Shown here one piece after another: positions 28,536 through 37,237 of a stretch of DNA of 53,956 nucleotides; within the stretch, counting starts at the first letter, position 1, and every line of letters starts with the position of its first letter. The DNA is from an uncultured bacterium (GTDB lineage Bacteria > Zixibacteria > MSB-5A5 > CAIYYT01): positions 1 to 53,956 of the forward strand of contig CAIYYT010000099.1 in NCBI GenBank assembly GCA_903930455.1. Reading direction: 5' to 3'. Both the position numbers and the translations under genes were made by a program. The notes beneath the pieces were generated by a model. It was not told the DNA's origin, searched no databases, and saw only the letters and a list, made by a program, of their open reading frames with translations.

Positions 28536-28727
28536 ATGGCAAAAAGACAATCGTTCGCTGATAAGGCCAACAAGAAGGCGCATCTGAAGATTTGTCCGAT
28601 CTGTAATTCCGCAATTGACTGTGTACGGATGGTTGATCCGGCGTACTCCAGCGACAAGAAATCGTGGAAGTTCAAGGACAAGATCGTGGAAATCTGCAAA
28701 TGCAACGAAAAAGCGATCTTAGGATAG
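28536..28727 (+). CDS. Small Cys-rich (zinc-ribbon-like) protein
   Basis: A 63-residue protein that I do not recognise. It is basic, with C20-x2-C23 (CPIC), C29, and a C54-x-C56 pair near the end (CKC), a pattern that could bind zinc. A good ribosome site (AGGAG) and a perfect promoter upstream support real, probably high, expression. Its size, charge and promoter are reminiscent of a ribosome- or RNA-associated zinc-ribbon protein, but this is only inference. Confidence 0.6.
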   Translation: MAKRQSFADKANKKAHLKICPICNSAIDCVRMVDPAYSSDKKSWKFKDKIVEICKCNEKAILG

Positions 28728-28785
28728 ATTCGGTTTAGCGGGCATTCATCAAAAGCACGTTCGGTTTGGGTTCGATTCCCCGACC

Positions 28786-31383
28786 TTGACTAATGTCGTA
28801 TCTGGCAGGAACTTGAAATCGTTGCTGGAAACAGAGTTTTTTCCATTTGTCATCAGGCCGGCGCGTTATATCGGTAACGAGTTGGGTTCCATCCATAAAT
28901 CCAATCCGAATGTCACTGCGGTTGCGCTTGCCTTCTGTGATGTCTATGACGTGGGCATGTCCTTTCCGGGCTTGTTTAGCATCTACCGGTCAGTCAACGC
29001 CAACGAAAACGCCGTTTGCGAACGCGCTTTCGCACCGGATTCTGACGCCGAGAAGCTACTGCGAGACCGACAACTAAGACTCTTCTCACTGGAAACATAC
29101 AAACCCCTGAATGAGTTTGACCTGCTGTTGGCGCTTGTGCCCGGTGAATTGTGTCTGACGAATTTACTGACTATTCTTGATTTGGGGGGAATCGGAATTC
29201 GAAGCATTGACCGCAGCCAGACATGCCCTCTCGTTGGTGCAGTAGTGCCTCCGTGCTTCAATCCGGAACCAATCGCCGATTTTGTGGATTTCGTGATTTT
29301 CAGTGCACCCGAAGCGATTCTTGATAGTGTAATCAAGCTACTGTCCGAACGGCAGACTTCGTCTCGGTCGGAACTACCAAGAAAGCTCTCACAAATCGCC
29401 GGTATCTATGTTCCGGCACTCTATCAGCCCGAATATGAAGGCGAAACTCTTGTGCGGATGACCGGAATTATGCCGGCAGTGCCCGTGAGGTCGGGAGGCT
29501 CAAACATTGCCCCGTATGAAGGTAAAGCACTGGCCATTCCGATTGTTCCGTTTGAGGAAATCGCTCACGAACACCTGCCGGTCGAACTTGCGTTTGGGGC
29601 TGGACACAATTGTCGCGTCTGCCCGGCATTAGGTTCACATGACGGGCGTGAGGCCGATCCCGTATTTTTGGCAAATTCGATATTGGAGGGTTTGAACCAG
29701 ACAGGCTTCGACGAGTTGACCTTGATGGCAAACTGGTCTGCGGATTATCGACATTTCGACCGTTTGCTGGAGGCTCTTGCTGACCGTTTGCGCGGCAGAC
29801 AAATCAGAGTCAACTTGCCGCTGCTGCGTCCAAGCCTGCGAACGTTTGATTCAATTCGCAAACTCTCGTCGGCATGCGGGAAGCAGTCGCTTTCCTTTCT
29901 GTTGGAGGCAGGGAGCGACCGTTTGCGCGAGACGATGGGTCGGTACTTCTCCATTGATGAGTTTTATCGGGTTGTGGCGAACTCGCTGGCGGCGGGATGG
30001 CATTCACTGAAACTCCATTTTGTGCTCGGTTTGCCGACTGAGACTCGGGCTGATGTCGACGCAATCATTGATATCGTGAGAAACTGCGTGGAGATTGGTC
30101 AGGAGTATGGTGACAAGGCGATATTCCATGTTGCGCTGGCGCCATACATACCGAGGTCGCGGACACGTTGGCAGTGGGAACGCCAGATCTCTGTGGATGA
30201 CTATCTCTCAAGTGTCGACTACGTACGGCGGCAGCTCAGGAGCAAGAACGCTCAGGTCACCCACCGCCATGCCGAGCCGGCCTATCTTGAGGGTGCTCTG
30301 GCCCGAGGAGATCGCCGCGTTGGCACAGCCATCATGCGCGCCTATGAGCTAGGATGCCGCTTTGACAATTCCAGCGAACAATTCGATTTCAGCCGCTGGC
30401 AATCGGCGTTTGCCGACGTGGGCTTGAATCTCGAAACGTGGCTTCGCCAGCGCGCTTTTGAAGAAGTCTTGCCTTGGGATCACCTGTACAAGGGCACTAC
30501 TAAGGACCAACTTGCTCGCGACTGTCAGGAGGCGTGTCGCATCGACGCGCTCGCCAAGACCGGTTCCGGCAGTTTCAAGCTTGGCGAAATTTTTCTACTC
30601 AAACCGGAGCTTGCCGAACAGATTCTGGTCCCGACTTCAGCGCCGTCGGCTGAATTCGGCAGGAAGCCGAAACGCAAAGCCGAAGCCGTCGACATGGTTG
30701 TGCCACGCAGCCGGGTGCGGTTGCTTTGGTCCAAGGAAGAATCGGTGCGTTTTGTCGGTCACCTTGCTACAATGCGTGTTTTTGAACGCGCTATCCGACG
30801 CGCCGAGCTGCCAGTGGGATATACCCAAGGATTTCATCCTCGCCAAAAACTTGCTTTCGGGCCACCATTGACGCTTGGATATATGTCGCGCACTGAGTAT
30901 CTTGACATCCAGTTGGAGACGCCGTTTCAGCAGGAGATGATTTCGAAGTTGAACCGAGCACTGCCGTCAGGATATCAGATCAGTCAGGGACGACCAATTC
31001 TCGGCAAAGCCACCTCACTTTCCAGTCTGATCAATACCGCCTGTTATGAAGTGATGTTGCCTGATGTCGGAATAGTCAGGCAAGAGGCTGTGGACGAGCT
31101 ATTGTCGAGGGAGACGATCATGATCCGCCGAATCAGGGGGGAAGAGACCAGAGAAGTCGATATCAGAAAATCTGTTACAAATCTCGAACTTCGTTTGTCG
31201 AACAGCATAAATATCTTATATATGGAACTAACGATGGGCAATCTGGGGTTCGTCAAACCCGAAGAGGTACTGGGACAGGGCTTCTTGTTGCCCGAAAGAA
31301 TCGTGTTGCCGCTGAGAGTCTGTCGTACCGAATTGCTGATTCTCATCAATGGTAAGCGCTTGACGCCGTTTGAGGTAGACTGA
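28786..31383 (+). CDS. Radical-SAM-like/DUF2344 fusion protein with degenerate cluster motif
   Basis: An 865-residue fusion resembling the TIGR03960-family (radical SAM, N-terminal B12-binding-like region) joined to a DUF2344 (TIGR03936) domain. Residues ~15-40 (RPARYIGNELGSIHK) are the family's usual opening. The cluster motif region reads G271-A-G-H-N-C276-R-V-C279: the second and third cysteines of CxxxCxxC are present but the first is Ala272. Later parts of a TIM-barrel-like domain are recognisable (SLKLHFVLGLPTETRADVD). DUF2344 begins near residue 640 (RVRLLWSKEESVRFVGH). The start is taken as TTG 28786; no good ribosome site or ATG is near. Its stop overlaps rsmB. Confidence 0.78.
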   Translation: MTNVVSGRNLKSLLETEFFPFVIRPARYIGNELGSIHKSNPNVTAVALAFCDVYDVGMSFPGLFSIYRSVNANENAVCERAFAPDSDAEKLLRDRQLRLFSLETYKPLNEFDLLLALVPGELCLTNLLTILDLGGIGIRSIDRSQTCPLVGAVVPPCFNPEPIADFVDFVIFSAPEAILDSVIKLLSERQTSSRSELPRKLSQIAGIYVPALYQPEYEGETLVRMTGIMPAVPVRSGGSNIAPYEGKALAIPIVPFEEIAHEHLPVELAFGAGHNCRVCPALGSHDGREADPVFLANSILEGLNQTGFDELTLMANWSADYRHFDRLLEALADRLRGRQIRVNLPLLRPSLRTFDSIRKLSSACGKQSLSFLLEAGSDRLRETMGRYFSIDEFYRVVANSLAAGWHSLKLHFVLGLPTETRADVDAIIDIVRNCVEIGQEYGDKAIFHVALAPYIPRSRTRWQWERQISVDDYLSSVDYVRRQLRSKNAQVTHRHAEPAYLEGALARGDRRVGTAIMRAYELGCRFDNSSEQFDFSRWQSAFADVGLNLETWLRQRAFEEVLPWDHLYKGTTKDQLARDCQEACRIDALAKTGSGSFKLGEIFLLKPELAEQILVPTSAPSAEFGRKPKRKAEAVDMVVPRSRVRLLWSKEESVRFVGHLATMRVFERAIRRAELPVGYTQGFHPRQKLAFGPPLTLGYMSRTEYLDIQLETPFQQEMISKLNRALPSGYQISQGRPILGKATSLSSLINTACYEVMLPDVGIVRQEAVDELLSRETIMIRRIRGEETREVDIRKSVTNLELRLSNSINILYMELTMGNLGFVKPEEVLGQGFLLPERIVLPLRVCRTELLILINGKRLTPFEVD

Positions 31384-32747
31384 TGTCCGATCAGCAACAG
31401 CAGCCACAGTATCCGCAATCGCCGACCAGCCCCCGCGAAGAGGCCTATCGTGTATTGATGATGGCAAAGCGGGATCCTGATTTATTTCAGGATGAGTTCG
31501 GTCTATTGAAGCAGATCAATTTCCGGGGACGATTTGATCTGAATTTGGCGATCTATCTGGTATCCGGTACAATCAAGCTGCAGAAGCGACTTGATCTGAT
31601 TCTATCCAAGTATTTGCGCAAAAAACTGACCTCCCATTCCGATTCCCTGATCACAATTCTGCGTGTCGGCTGTTTCCAACTGTTGCCGGAGTGCAACATT
31701 CCGCACTATGCGGCTGTGAATGAGACGGTCAATTTGGCCAAGAAATATACCCCTGGCGCCGAATCGATGGTTAATGCCGTTCTGAAGAACATTGCACAGA
31801 ATATTGCCACGTTGACCTTTGACGAACTACGCGCTGATATGCTCAACTACCTGACGCAGTACTACTCCTATCCCATATGGTTCGTGAAGGAGTTGATGAC
31901 TTACTATCCTGAGCCGGTTGTCGAGAAGTTCCTGCGCAACGGTAACGATCCGCAACCGCTGCAAATGCGCCTAGTAGATGATGCTGAATTGATTAAACAG
32001 TACCTCGCGAAGTTGCAGAAGATGAATGTTCGATTCAAACAGGGGAAGTTCCTAAAGAACTTCATCCATATCATTTCCGACTCCAATCCGACACAGCTTC
32101 CGGGATTCGAATCCGGCAAGTTCATCTTCCAGAATGAAGCTTCAGGGCTGGTTGTGGAACTACTCAATCCCTTGCCCAATGATACCGTTCTTGACCTTTG
32201 TGCCGCGCCGGGAGGCAAAACTACTGATATTGCCGCGCGAGTCGGCTCTGCAAGCAAAGTCACCGCCGTCGATATCTCCGACTTGCGTTTGAATCTTCTG
32301 CGTGACAATCTCAAACGGTTGTCTATCGACAATGTGCTGACCGTGATCGGAGATGGCATCAAGTTTGCCTCGGGTGAGTATAACAAGATTCTGGTAGATG
32401 CTCCCTGCTCGGGTACCGGCGTTTTTCGAAAGTACCCGGAAGGCCGTTGGATTACGACCCCCGAGGATGTCGGGCGTTTTGCCGTGATGCAATACAGTCT
32501 TGTAAACAATGCCGCGCGACTTCTCTCGGCTGGAGGCGACCTCGTATATTCAACGTGCTCAGTGCTCCATGCCGAAAACGAATTCGTCATTGAGAGGTTC
32601 CTCAACGAGCATCCTGATTTTGAGTTGGTCCTGCCCGACTGGTTCCAGCACAAAGATGTGGTGGGTGAAGACAAGTTTCTACGCACTTTCCCCGGGCTCA
32701 AATACTTCGACAACCTCTTTGCCGCCTGCCTCAGGCGGAAACAGTAA
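31383..32747 (+). CDS. rsmB: RsmB, 16S rRNA m5C967 methyltransferase
   Basis: Methylates C967 of 16S rRNA. The N-terminal NusB-like RNA-binding domain covers ~15-150 (HYAAVNETVNLAKKY is typical), and the SAM-dependent methyltransferase domain ~220-450. Visible motifs are LCAAPGGKT (SAM binding), D339-APCSGTG with C342, and S390-TCS with C392 as the catalytic nucleophile. The length of 454 is normal. A Gln/Pro-rich N-terminal tail (SDQQQQPQYPQSPTSP) is extra. The ATG overlaps the stop of the preceding gene (TGATG). Confidence 0.95.
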   Translation: MSDQQQQPQYPQSPTSPREEAYRVLMMAKRDPDLFQDEFGLLKQINFRGRFDLNLAIYLVSGTIKLQKRLDLILSKYLRKKLTSHSDSLITILRVGCFQLLPECNIPHYAAVNETVNLAKKYTPGAESMVNAVLKNIAQNIATLTFDELRADMLNYLTQYYSYPIWFVKELMTYYPEPVVEKFLRNGNDPQPLQMRLVDDAELIKQYLAKLQKMNVRFKQGKFLKNFIHIISDSNPTQLPGFESGKFIFQNEASGLVVELLNPLPNDTVLDLCAAPGGKTTDIAARVGSASKVTAVDISDLRLNLLRDNLKRLSIDNVLTVIGDGIKFASGEYNKILVDAPCSGTGVFRKYPEGRWITTPEDVGRFAVMQYSLVNNAARLLSAGGDLVYSTCSVLHAENEFVIERFLNEHPDFELVLPDWFQHKDVVGEDKFLRTFPGLKYFDNLFAACLRRKQ

Positions 32748-32763
32748 TAATCCACGCAGACAG

Positions 32764-33510
32764 ATGTCACCTCTCATTGAGAGATACTGGAGACCGCTTC
32801 TAACCTATATCATCATCCCTCTGGTCGTCTTCTGGATTCTCTTTCTCGCGGTTGATCTGATGGTGATGCCAATCATCACGCGACACGGCGAGGAGTTTCC
32901 GCTGCCCCAAGTGGTCGGCAAATCGGAATCAGAGGCGCAGGAGATTCTCAAACAGCATGACCTGAGTTTACAAGTAGCCGGACGCGAGTTTTCTGCAAAC
33001 AGGCCCGAAGGGGTAATCTTGAGTCAGCTTCCGGAAGCCGGTATGCCGGTGAAATCGGGGCGCAGCATCAAGGTTATCATCTCCGCAGGTGTACGTGTCT
33101 CTGAAGTTCCTGATGTTGTCGGGTTGCCTTTGCAGCAGGCGATCCTGACTTTGCAAAAGACCGGCTTTGCCGTCGGTGACATTTATTACACCCGCGCTGA
33201 TACCTTGCCGCCAGATGCTGTTGTCGAGACGATCCCGACCCGAGGTACACCGCTGCCGCTCAACAGCAAGGTTTCGCTTGCGGTCAGCCAAACCGGAGAG
33301 GGAGGCTCAATTCCTATGCCTCAATTGATCGGTATGCCGTTGGAACGCGCGCGCGCGATTCTGGACAGTCTGAATCTGGGAATCTCCGAAATCACAAGGG
33401 TCAAAGACACCCTCTATCTACCGCAAACAGTACTCGATCAAATCCCAACGCGCAATGCTCCCTTGATGAAAGGCGATATGGTGCGTCTAACGGTTTCGAA
33501 GACGGATTGA
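32764..33510 (+). CDS. PASTA-domain membrane protein without kinase
   Basis: A 248-residue protein with one membrane helix (residues ~12-33) and three PASTA domains outside (~45-110, ~112-178 and ~180-247; each opens with a V-P-D/L-V-G-like segment, for example EVPDVVGLPLQQAI). PASTA domains bind peptidoglycan fragments and usually sit on the Ser/Thr kinase PrkC or on penicillin-binding proteins; here no kinase or transpeptidase is attached. ATG 32764 is 16 bp after the rsmB stop. It lies between rsmB and rpe, the position PrkC has in Firmicutes. It is probably a cell-wall sensor or scaffold, but its role is unknown. Confidence 0.85.
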   Translation: MSPLIERYWRPLLTYIIIPLVVFWILFLAVDLMVMPIITRHGEEFPLPQVVGKSESEAQEILKQHDLSLQVAGREFSANRPEGVILSQLPEAGMPVKSGRSIKVIISAGVRVSEVPDVVGLPLQQAILTLQKTGFAVGDIYYTRADTLPPDAVVETIPTRGTPLPLNSKVSLAVSQTGEGGSIPMPQLIGMPLERARAILDSLNLGISEITRVKDTLYLPQTVLDQIPTRNAPLMKGDMVRLTVSKTD

Positions 33511-33512
33511 CT

Positions 33513-34160
33513 ATGACGATTGTAGCTGCATCATTGTTGTCGGCCGATTTTATGCATCTGGAGACGCAGGTCCGGATGCTTGAGCAGGCCGGTGTCGATT
33601 GGCTGCACGTTGATGTTATGGACGGGCATTTTGTGCCTAATCTCACAATCGGGCCGTTTATTATCGAACAGATAAGACGCATCACTGACTTGCCGCTTGA
33701 TGTACATCTCATGATTGCCAATCCGGAAAAGTACATTAACACTTATGTACAGACCGGTGCTGATTGGCTGACTGTTCATGGAGAAGTCATCAAGAATGAT
33801 CCGACGCTTTTGCGAAAAATCCGTGCGCAGGGCGTCAAAGCCGGATTGTCATTAAATCCGGATGCTGACGTAGGAGATTACTCGGGGTTGTTTGAAGATA
33901 TTGATCAATTCCTGATCATGTCGGTTTTTGCCGGTTTTGGAGGGCAAGCGTTTATTCCATCGGTTCTGGACAAGGCCCGTACAGCGGCTGTCTGGCGAAA
34001 AGAGCGCGGCCTCCAGTTTTTTATCTCGATAGACGGCGGCATCAACCTCGACACGGCTCCGCTGGCTTGCCAAGCCGGCGTCGACATGCTTGTTTCTGGC
34101 AGTGCCCTCTTTAGGAGCGCTGATCCCCGCGATTTCGTAACGCGCCTTAAGAAGATGTAG
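33513..34160 (+). CDS. rpe: Ribulose-phosphate 3-epimerase
   Basis: Interconverts ribulose 5-phosphate and xylulose 5-phosphate in the pentose phosphate pathway. A TIM barrel of 215 residues with HVDVMDGHFVPNLTIGP near residue 33, DVHLMI, and the phosphate-binding DGGI and SGSALF near the end. ATG 33513 lies 2 bp after the PASTA stop; a TTG 6 bp earlier is also open. AFIPSVLDK replaces the more common FIPxxLxK wording but keeps the barrel segment. Confidence 0.94.
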   Translation: MTIVAASLLSADFMHLETQVRMLEQAGVDWLHVDVMDGHFVPNLTIGPFIIEQIRRITDLPLDVHLMIANPEKYINTYVQTGADWLTVHGEVIKNDPTLLRKIRAQGVKAGLSLNPDADVGDYSGLFEDIDQFLIMSVFAGFGGQAFIPSVLDKARTAAVWRKERGLQFFISIDGGINLDTAPLACQAGVDMLVSGSALFRSADPRDFVTRLKKM

Positions 34161-34256
34161 ATTGTGGCTGAATGTGGCTGCAACCACTGTACACAAAATA
34201 TCAGATCGTGCCGACAGCGGTCTCTGGCCAACGCTACCACACCAGGAAGTTATTGC

Positions 34257-34284
34257 TTGAGAAATCAGTTTATAAGCATATAAT
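34257..34284 (+). promoter_or_regulatory. Probable promoter for the GlpX-like gene
   Basis: TTGAGA (34257-34262), a 16-bp spacer and a perfect TATAAT (34279-34284), about 68 bp before the ATG. Confidence 0.65.
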
Positions 34285-34351
34285 GCGGACCAGATGGCGA
34301 AGGAAAATCACCGGTTGAATTGGATATTTGACTGAAACAGGAAGGTGCGCG

Positions 34352-36025
34352 ATGTCGAATACTCTGCGTGCAAACATAGCGGATCAACGGCTTTCCTATC
34401 ATGGAAAGCAGAAGGAACTAACATTTGATAGGGACCGCATTCTGGAGTACAACCACCGACACCACGCGGTATTAGGAAACTATGATCTCCAATTGGAGTC
34501 TTGCCAGATTCAGACTTTGTGCGATCGCATTAACAGCAAATCGAATCTGGGCGCACTGCGGAATCGCAAAGTCCGGCAATCGGTCGTGCTGTCAGCCGCT
34601 CTCTCGGCCGTAGCCGTGGGCCTGCATGGCCTGGGCAGTCTTAATGATGTCCCGAAAGACAAGCGGACGACTGATGTTTCCAATAACCTCAAACGCGCTA
34701 ATGACCGGACGGCAGCGCAGATCATGGCTGAAGTGCTGCAGACAACTACCGACACTCTGCTCGTTGGCGAGGAAGTGTTGATCGAGTCGCGCATCACTGA
34801 AGGTGTCCGCATCAAGCCGGGTTTGGAAGCGGGTGGCAATCCGACAATTGCGGTCGGAGCTGCTTTTGGCAAGGAGGAACACCGCGCTCTTTATGGCCTA
34901 CGCACCCCCAAGAGCGTGACCTTGCTTTCAATGGGCAATGATGTTATCGACGGCACCGGAAAATCAATCAAAGGCACGCATTCGAGTTTAACGGCACTCT
35001 TTTTGACTGAGGCCAACATCAAACGCCATCTGCCCGACATCTATGTACAGCGCTGGCTTTCGGGTGTAGCTTTCGAGGAGTTCAATCCGGGAGAGACAAG
35101 TGTTACCGAGGCCGCGGAAATCATTTCGTATGCCTACGGTTTGTCGGGAGTCGATAAACTCAGCGCCTATTTTCTTGATCGACCGCGACATTATCCCGCG
35201 ATGGATGCACTGAACAAAGCAGGTATTTTTACCCCCTTCGACAAAGACGGCGATCTGCTGCCGGCGGTGGTTTTGGGATTGGAAGGTCTGAAGTTTCCTG
35301 ATGGTCGTGGACTACATTCCATGATCGGCGAAATCGGCGGTTCTGCCGAGTGGGCGGTTGGTGTTCTGCCGCTGGTTTGGCGCGGCGGACAGGCTATCGG
35401 CATGCTGACGAGTCAGTCTTCGCTGACTCGCAAAGACCTCAGCCCCGAGGATCTCTGGAACGAGCGCTTCCACTTTACTGAAGAAGAATTCATGATGATT
35501 ACGGATGCCCGTTTCGAGCGCAAGTCATATTTCACCATTTACGACATTATCGACAATCCTTTCGCCGGCGGCATTAGCGCCTTTGGAGCCATCACCGACA
35601 ACTACTTCGTTCCATTTATGGATGGGGTTAAAGGGGATGCGGAGAAGAACAAGATAAGCGTCAATGTGCTGGCTGTTAACTCGCTCGGAATGGTGGAATG
35701 CTGGCAGATGATCTTCAATTGCAGGCAGAGTCTCGATCATACGTTGCAGTTGATGATTTCGCCGAAAGAAGAGCTCGAAAATCTGACAGAGGAAAATCTG
35801 GAAAAGGCCATAGGCGGAATGCTGCAGGACGCTAATCTCAGAAGACGATTCCAAATCTTCTTCAACAATGAGTATTATCCTGTTCTGATTCCGGTGCGGG
35901 ACAAGATGATTTTGCTGCGTAAGGCAATTCAGGGCTTGATCGAGCGCGGCGCCTTTAACGAGAGAGACCGCGAAATAATCCAGGTCACCGAGCGACTTGC
36001 GAGCGAATGGTTTGTAAATTCGTAG
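34352..36025 (+). CDS. Divergent, enlarged GlpX-like phosphatase
   Basis: A 557-residue protein from ATG 34352 (AGGAAGG upstream). Its core resembles class II fructose-1,6-bisphosphatase (GlpX), although it is much longer than the usual ~320-340. Matching features in order: an N-terminal acidic GEE (E140/E141), D197-VID200-GT202 corresponding to the DPxEGT metal motif of GlpX, D276-RPRH corresponding to the DKPRH/DRPRH motif, D299-GD301, and GGSAE333 corresponding to GGAPEG. About 80 extra residues precede and ~110 follow the core. It is probably a sugar-phosphate phosphatase (FBPase or SBPase) near rpe, but the assignment rests on motif comparison by eye. Inositol-monophosphatase-like folds are the alternative. 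Confidence 0.6.
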   Translation: MSNTLRANIADQRLSYHGKQKELTFDRDRILEYNHRHHAVLGNYDLQLESCQIQTLCDRINSKSNLGALRNRKVRQSVVLSAALSAVAVGLHGLGSLNDVPKDKRTTDVSNNLKRANDRTAAQIMAEVLQTTTDTLLVGEEVLIESRITEGVRIKPGLEAGGNPTIAVGAAFGKEEHRALYGLRTPKSVTLLSMGNDVIDGTGKSIKGTHSSLTALFLTEANIKRHLPDIYVQRWLSGVAFEEFNPGETSVTEAAEIISYAYGLSGVDKLSAYFLDRPRHYPAMDALNKAGIFTPFDKDGDLLPAVVLGLEGLKFPDGRGLHSMIGEIGGSAEWAVGVLPLVWRGGQAIGMLTSQSSLTRKDLSPEDLWNERFHFTEEEFMMITDARFERKSYFTIYDIIDNPFAGGISAFGAITDNYFVPFMDGVKGDAEKNKISVNVLAVNSLGMVECWQMIFNCRQSLDHTLQLMISPKEELENLTEENLEKAIGGMLQDANLRRRFQIFFNNEYYPVLIPVRDKMILLRKAIQGLIERGAFNERDREIIQVTERLASEWFVNS

Positions 36026-36148
36026 CGGTATCGAGCTTACGATAGCCCTCACTGCCTTATTCCTTTGCGGATTCCTCCATGGACCGCGTGTATTGAGCCG
36101 TGTAGGTCGGAACCGTTGCGGTTTCGACATTTCTCTACGAGGAATTCG

Positions 36149-37237
36149 GTGAAGATACTGACCGTAGTGGGGGCTCGTCCCCAGTTTATTAAGGCAGCCG
36201 CAGTCAGCAGGGAATTGCGGGGAAGCCATACTGAAATTCTGGTTCATACCGGTCAGCATTATGACTTCCTGATGTCCGAGGTCTTTTTTCGCGAGTTGGA
36301 GGTTCCCACCCCGGACTATGACCTTGAGGTCGGCTCCGGTAGTCATGCGATTCAGAGCGGACGGATGATGATCCGACTTGAGCAGGTCGTAATCAAAGAG
36401 CGACCTGACCGGATGCTTGTGTACGGTGATACCAACTCCACTCTGGCTGGTGCTTTGGTCGGCTCAAAGCTGCAGATTCCGGTAACCCACGTTGAGGCAG
36501 GATTAAGAAGTTTCAACAAGTCAATGCCGGAGGAAATCAATCGGATACTGACTGACCATGTTTGCGACTTGCTGTTCACGCCTACTGATGCGGCAAGTCG
36601 GAACCTCGCCGGAGAAGGGATTAATCAGGGAGTATATCAGGTCGGTGACGTGATGTACGACGCGCTGCTGCAGCATATAATGATTGCGGAGAAGAAGTCA
36701 TCCATCCTCGATCGACTCAAGCTGCGGCCTAGAGATTATGTTTTGGCCACGATCCATCGGGCAGCCAATACTGATGACAGAGTGCGGCTCGAAGCGATCA
36801 TGCAGGCTATTGCGTGCTCCGAGGTGAGTGTGATCCTGCTTCTCCATCCAAGAACGCGCGACCGACTAAAAGAATTCGGTCTTGAGAAGACGATGCAAGG
36901 CGTTGGTAATGTCCGGGTCATTGAACCCGTTGGGTATTTGGACATGCTGGTTCTGGAAAAAAACGCGAGAGCAATTCTGACCGACTCAGGCGGAGTACAA
37001 AAGGAGGCCTATCTGTTCAATGTCCCCTGTATTACGGTACGAAAGGAAACGGAATGGATGGAAACAGTTGAGGCTGGTTGGAATACTCTGGTCGGTGAAT
37101 CGTTGAGCCTGATTCCAGAGTTGATTCAGAATACTCAGTCTGAACCCCAGAGTCATCCGGATTTTTACGGGGATGGAACTGCAGCAAAGCGGATTGCACA
37201 GACGCTGGAGTTACATCGAGACAGAGTCTCAGAGTGA
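36149..37237 (+). CDS. wecB: UDP-N-acetylglucosamine 2-epimerase (non-hydrolysing)
   Basis: Converts UDP-GlcNAc to UDP-ManNAc for surface polysaccharide synthesis. 362 residues from GTG 36149, with AGGA about 6-8 bp upstream. It has KILTVVGARPQFIKAAAV at the N-terminus, VYGDTNSTLAGAL, and HVEAGLRSFNKSMPEEINR with the catalytic acids. It also has DSGGVQKEAY, which binds the UDP. Its stop overlaps the start of the following glycosyltransferase by 4 bp (GTGA). Confidence 0.94.
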   Translation: MKILTVVGARPQFIKAAAVSRELRGSHTEILVHTGQHYDFLMSEVFFRELEVPTPDYDLEVGSGSHAIQSGRMMIRLEQVVIKERPDRMLVYGDTNSTLAGALVGSKLQIPVTHVEAGLRSFNKSMPEEINRILTDHVCDLLFTPTDAASRNLAGEGINQGVYQVGDVMYDALLQHIMIAEKKSSILDRLKLRPRDYVLATIHRAANTDDRVRLEAIMQAIACSEVSVILLLHPRTRDRLKEFGLEKTMQGVGNVRVIEPVGYLDMLVLEKNARAILTDSGGVQKEAYLFNVPCITVRKETEWMETVEAGWNTLVGESLSLIPELIQNTQSEPQSHPDFYGDGTAAKRIAQTLELHRDRVSE

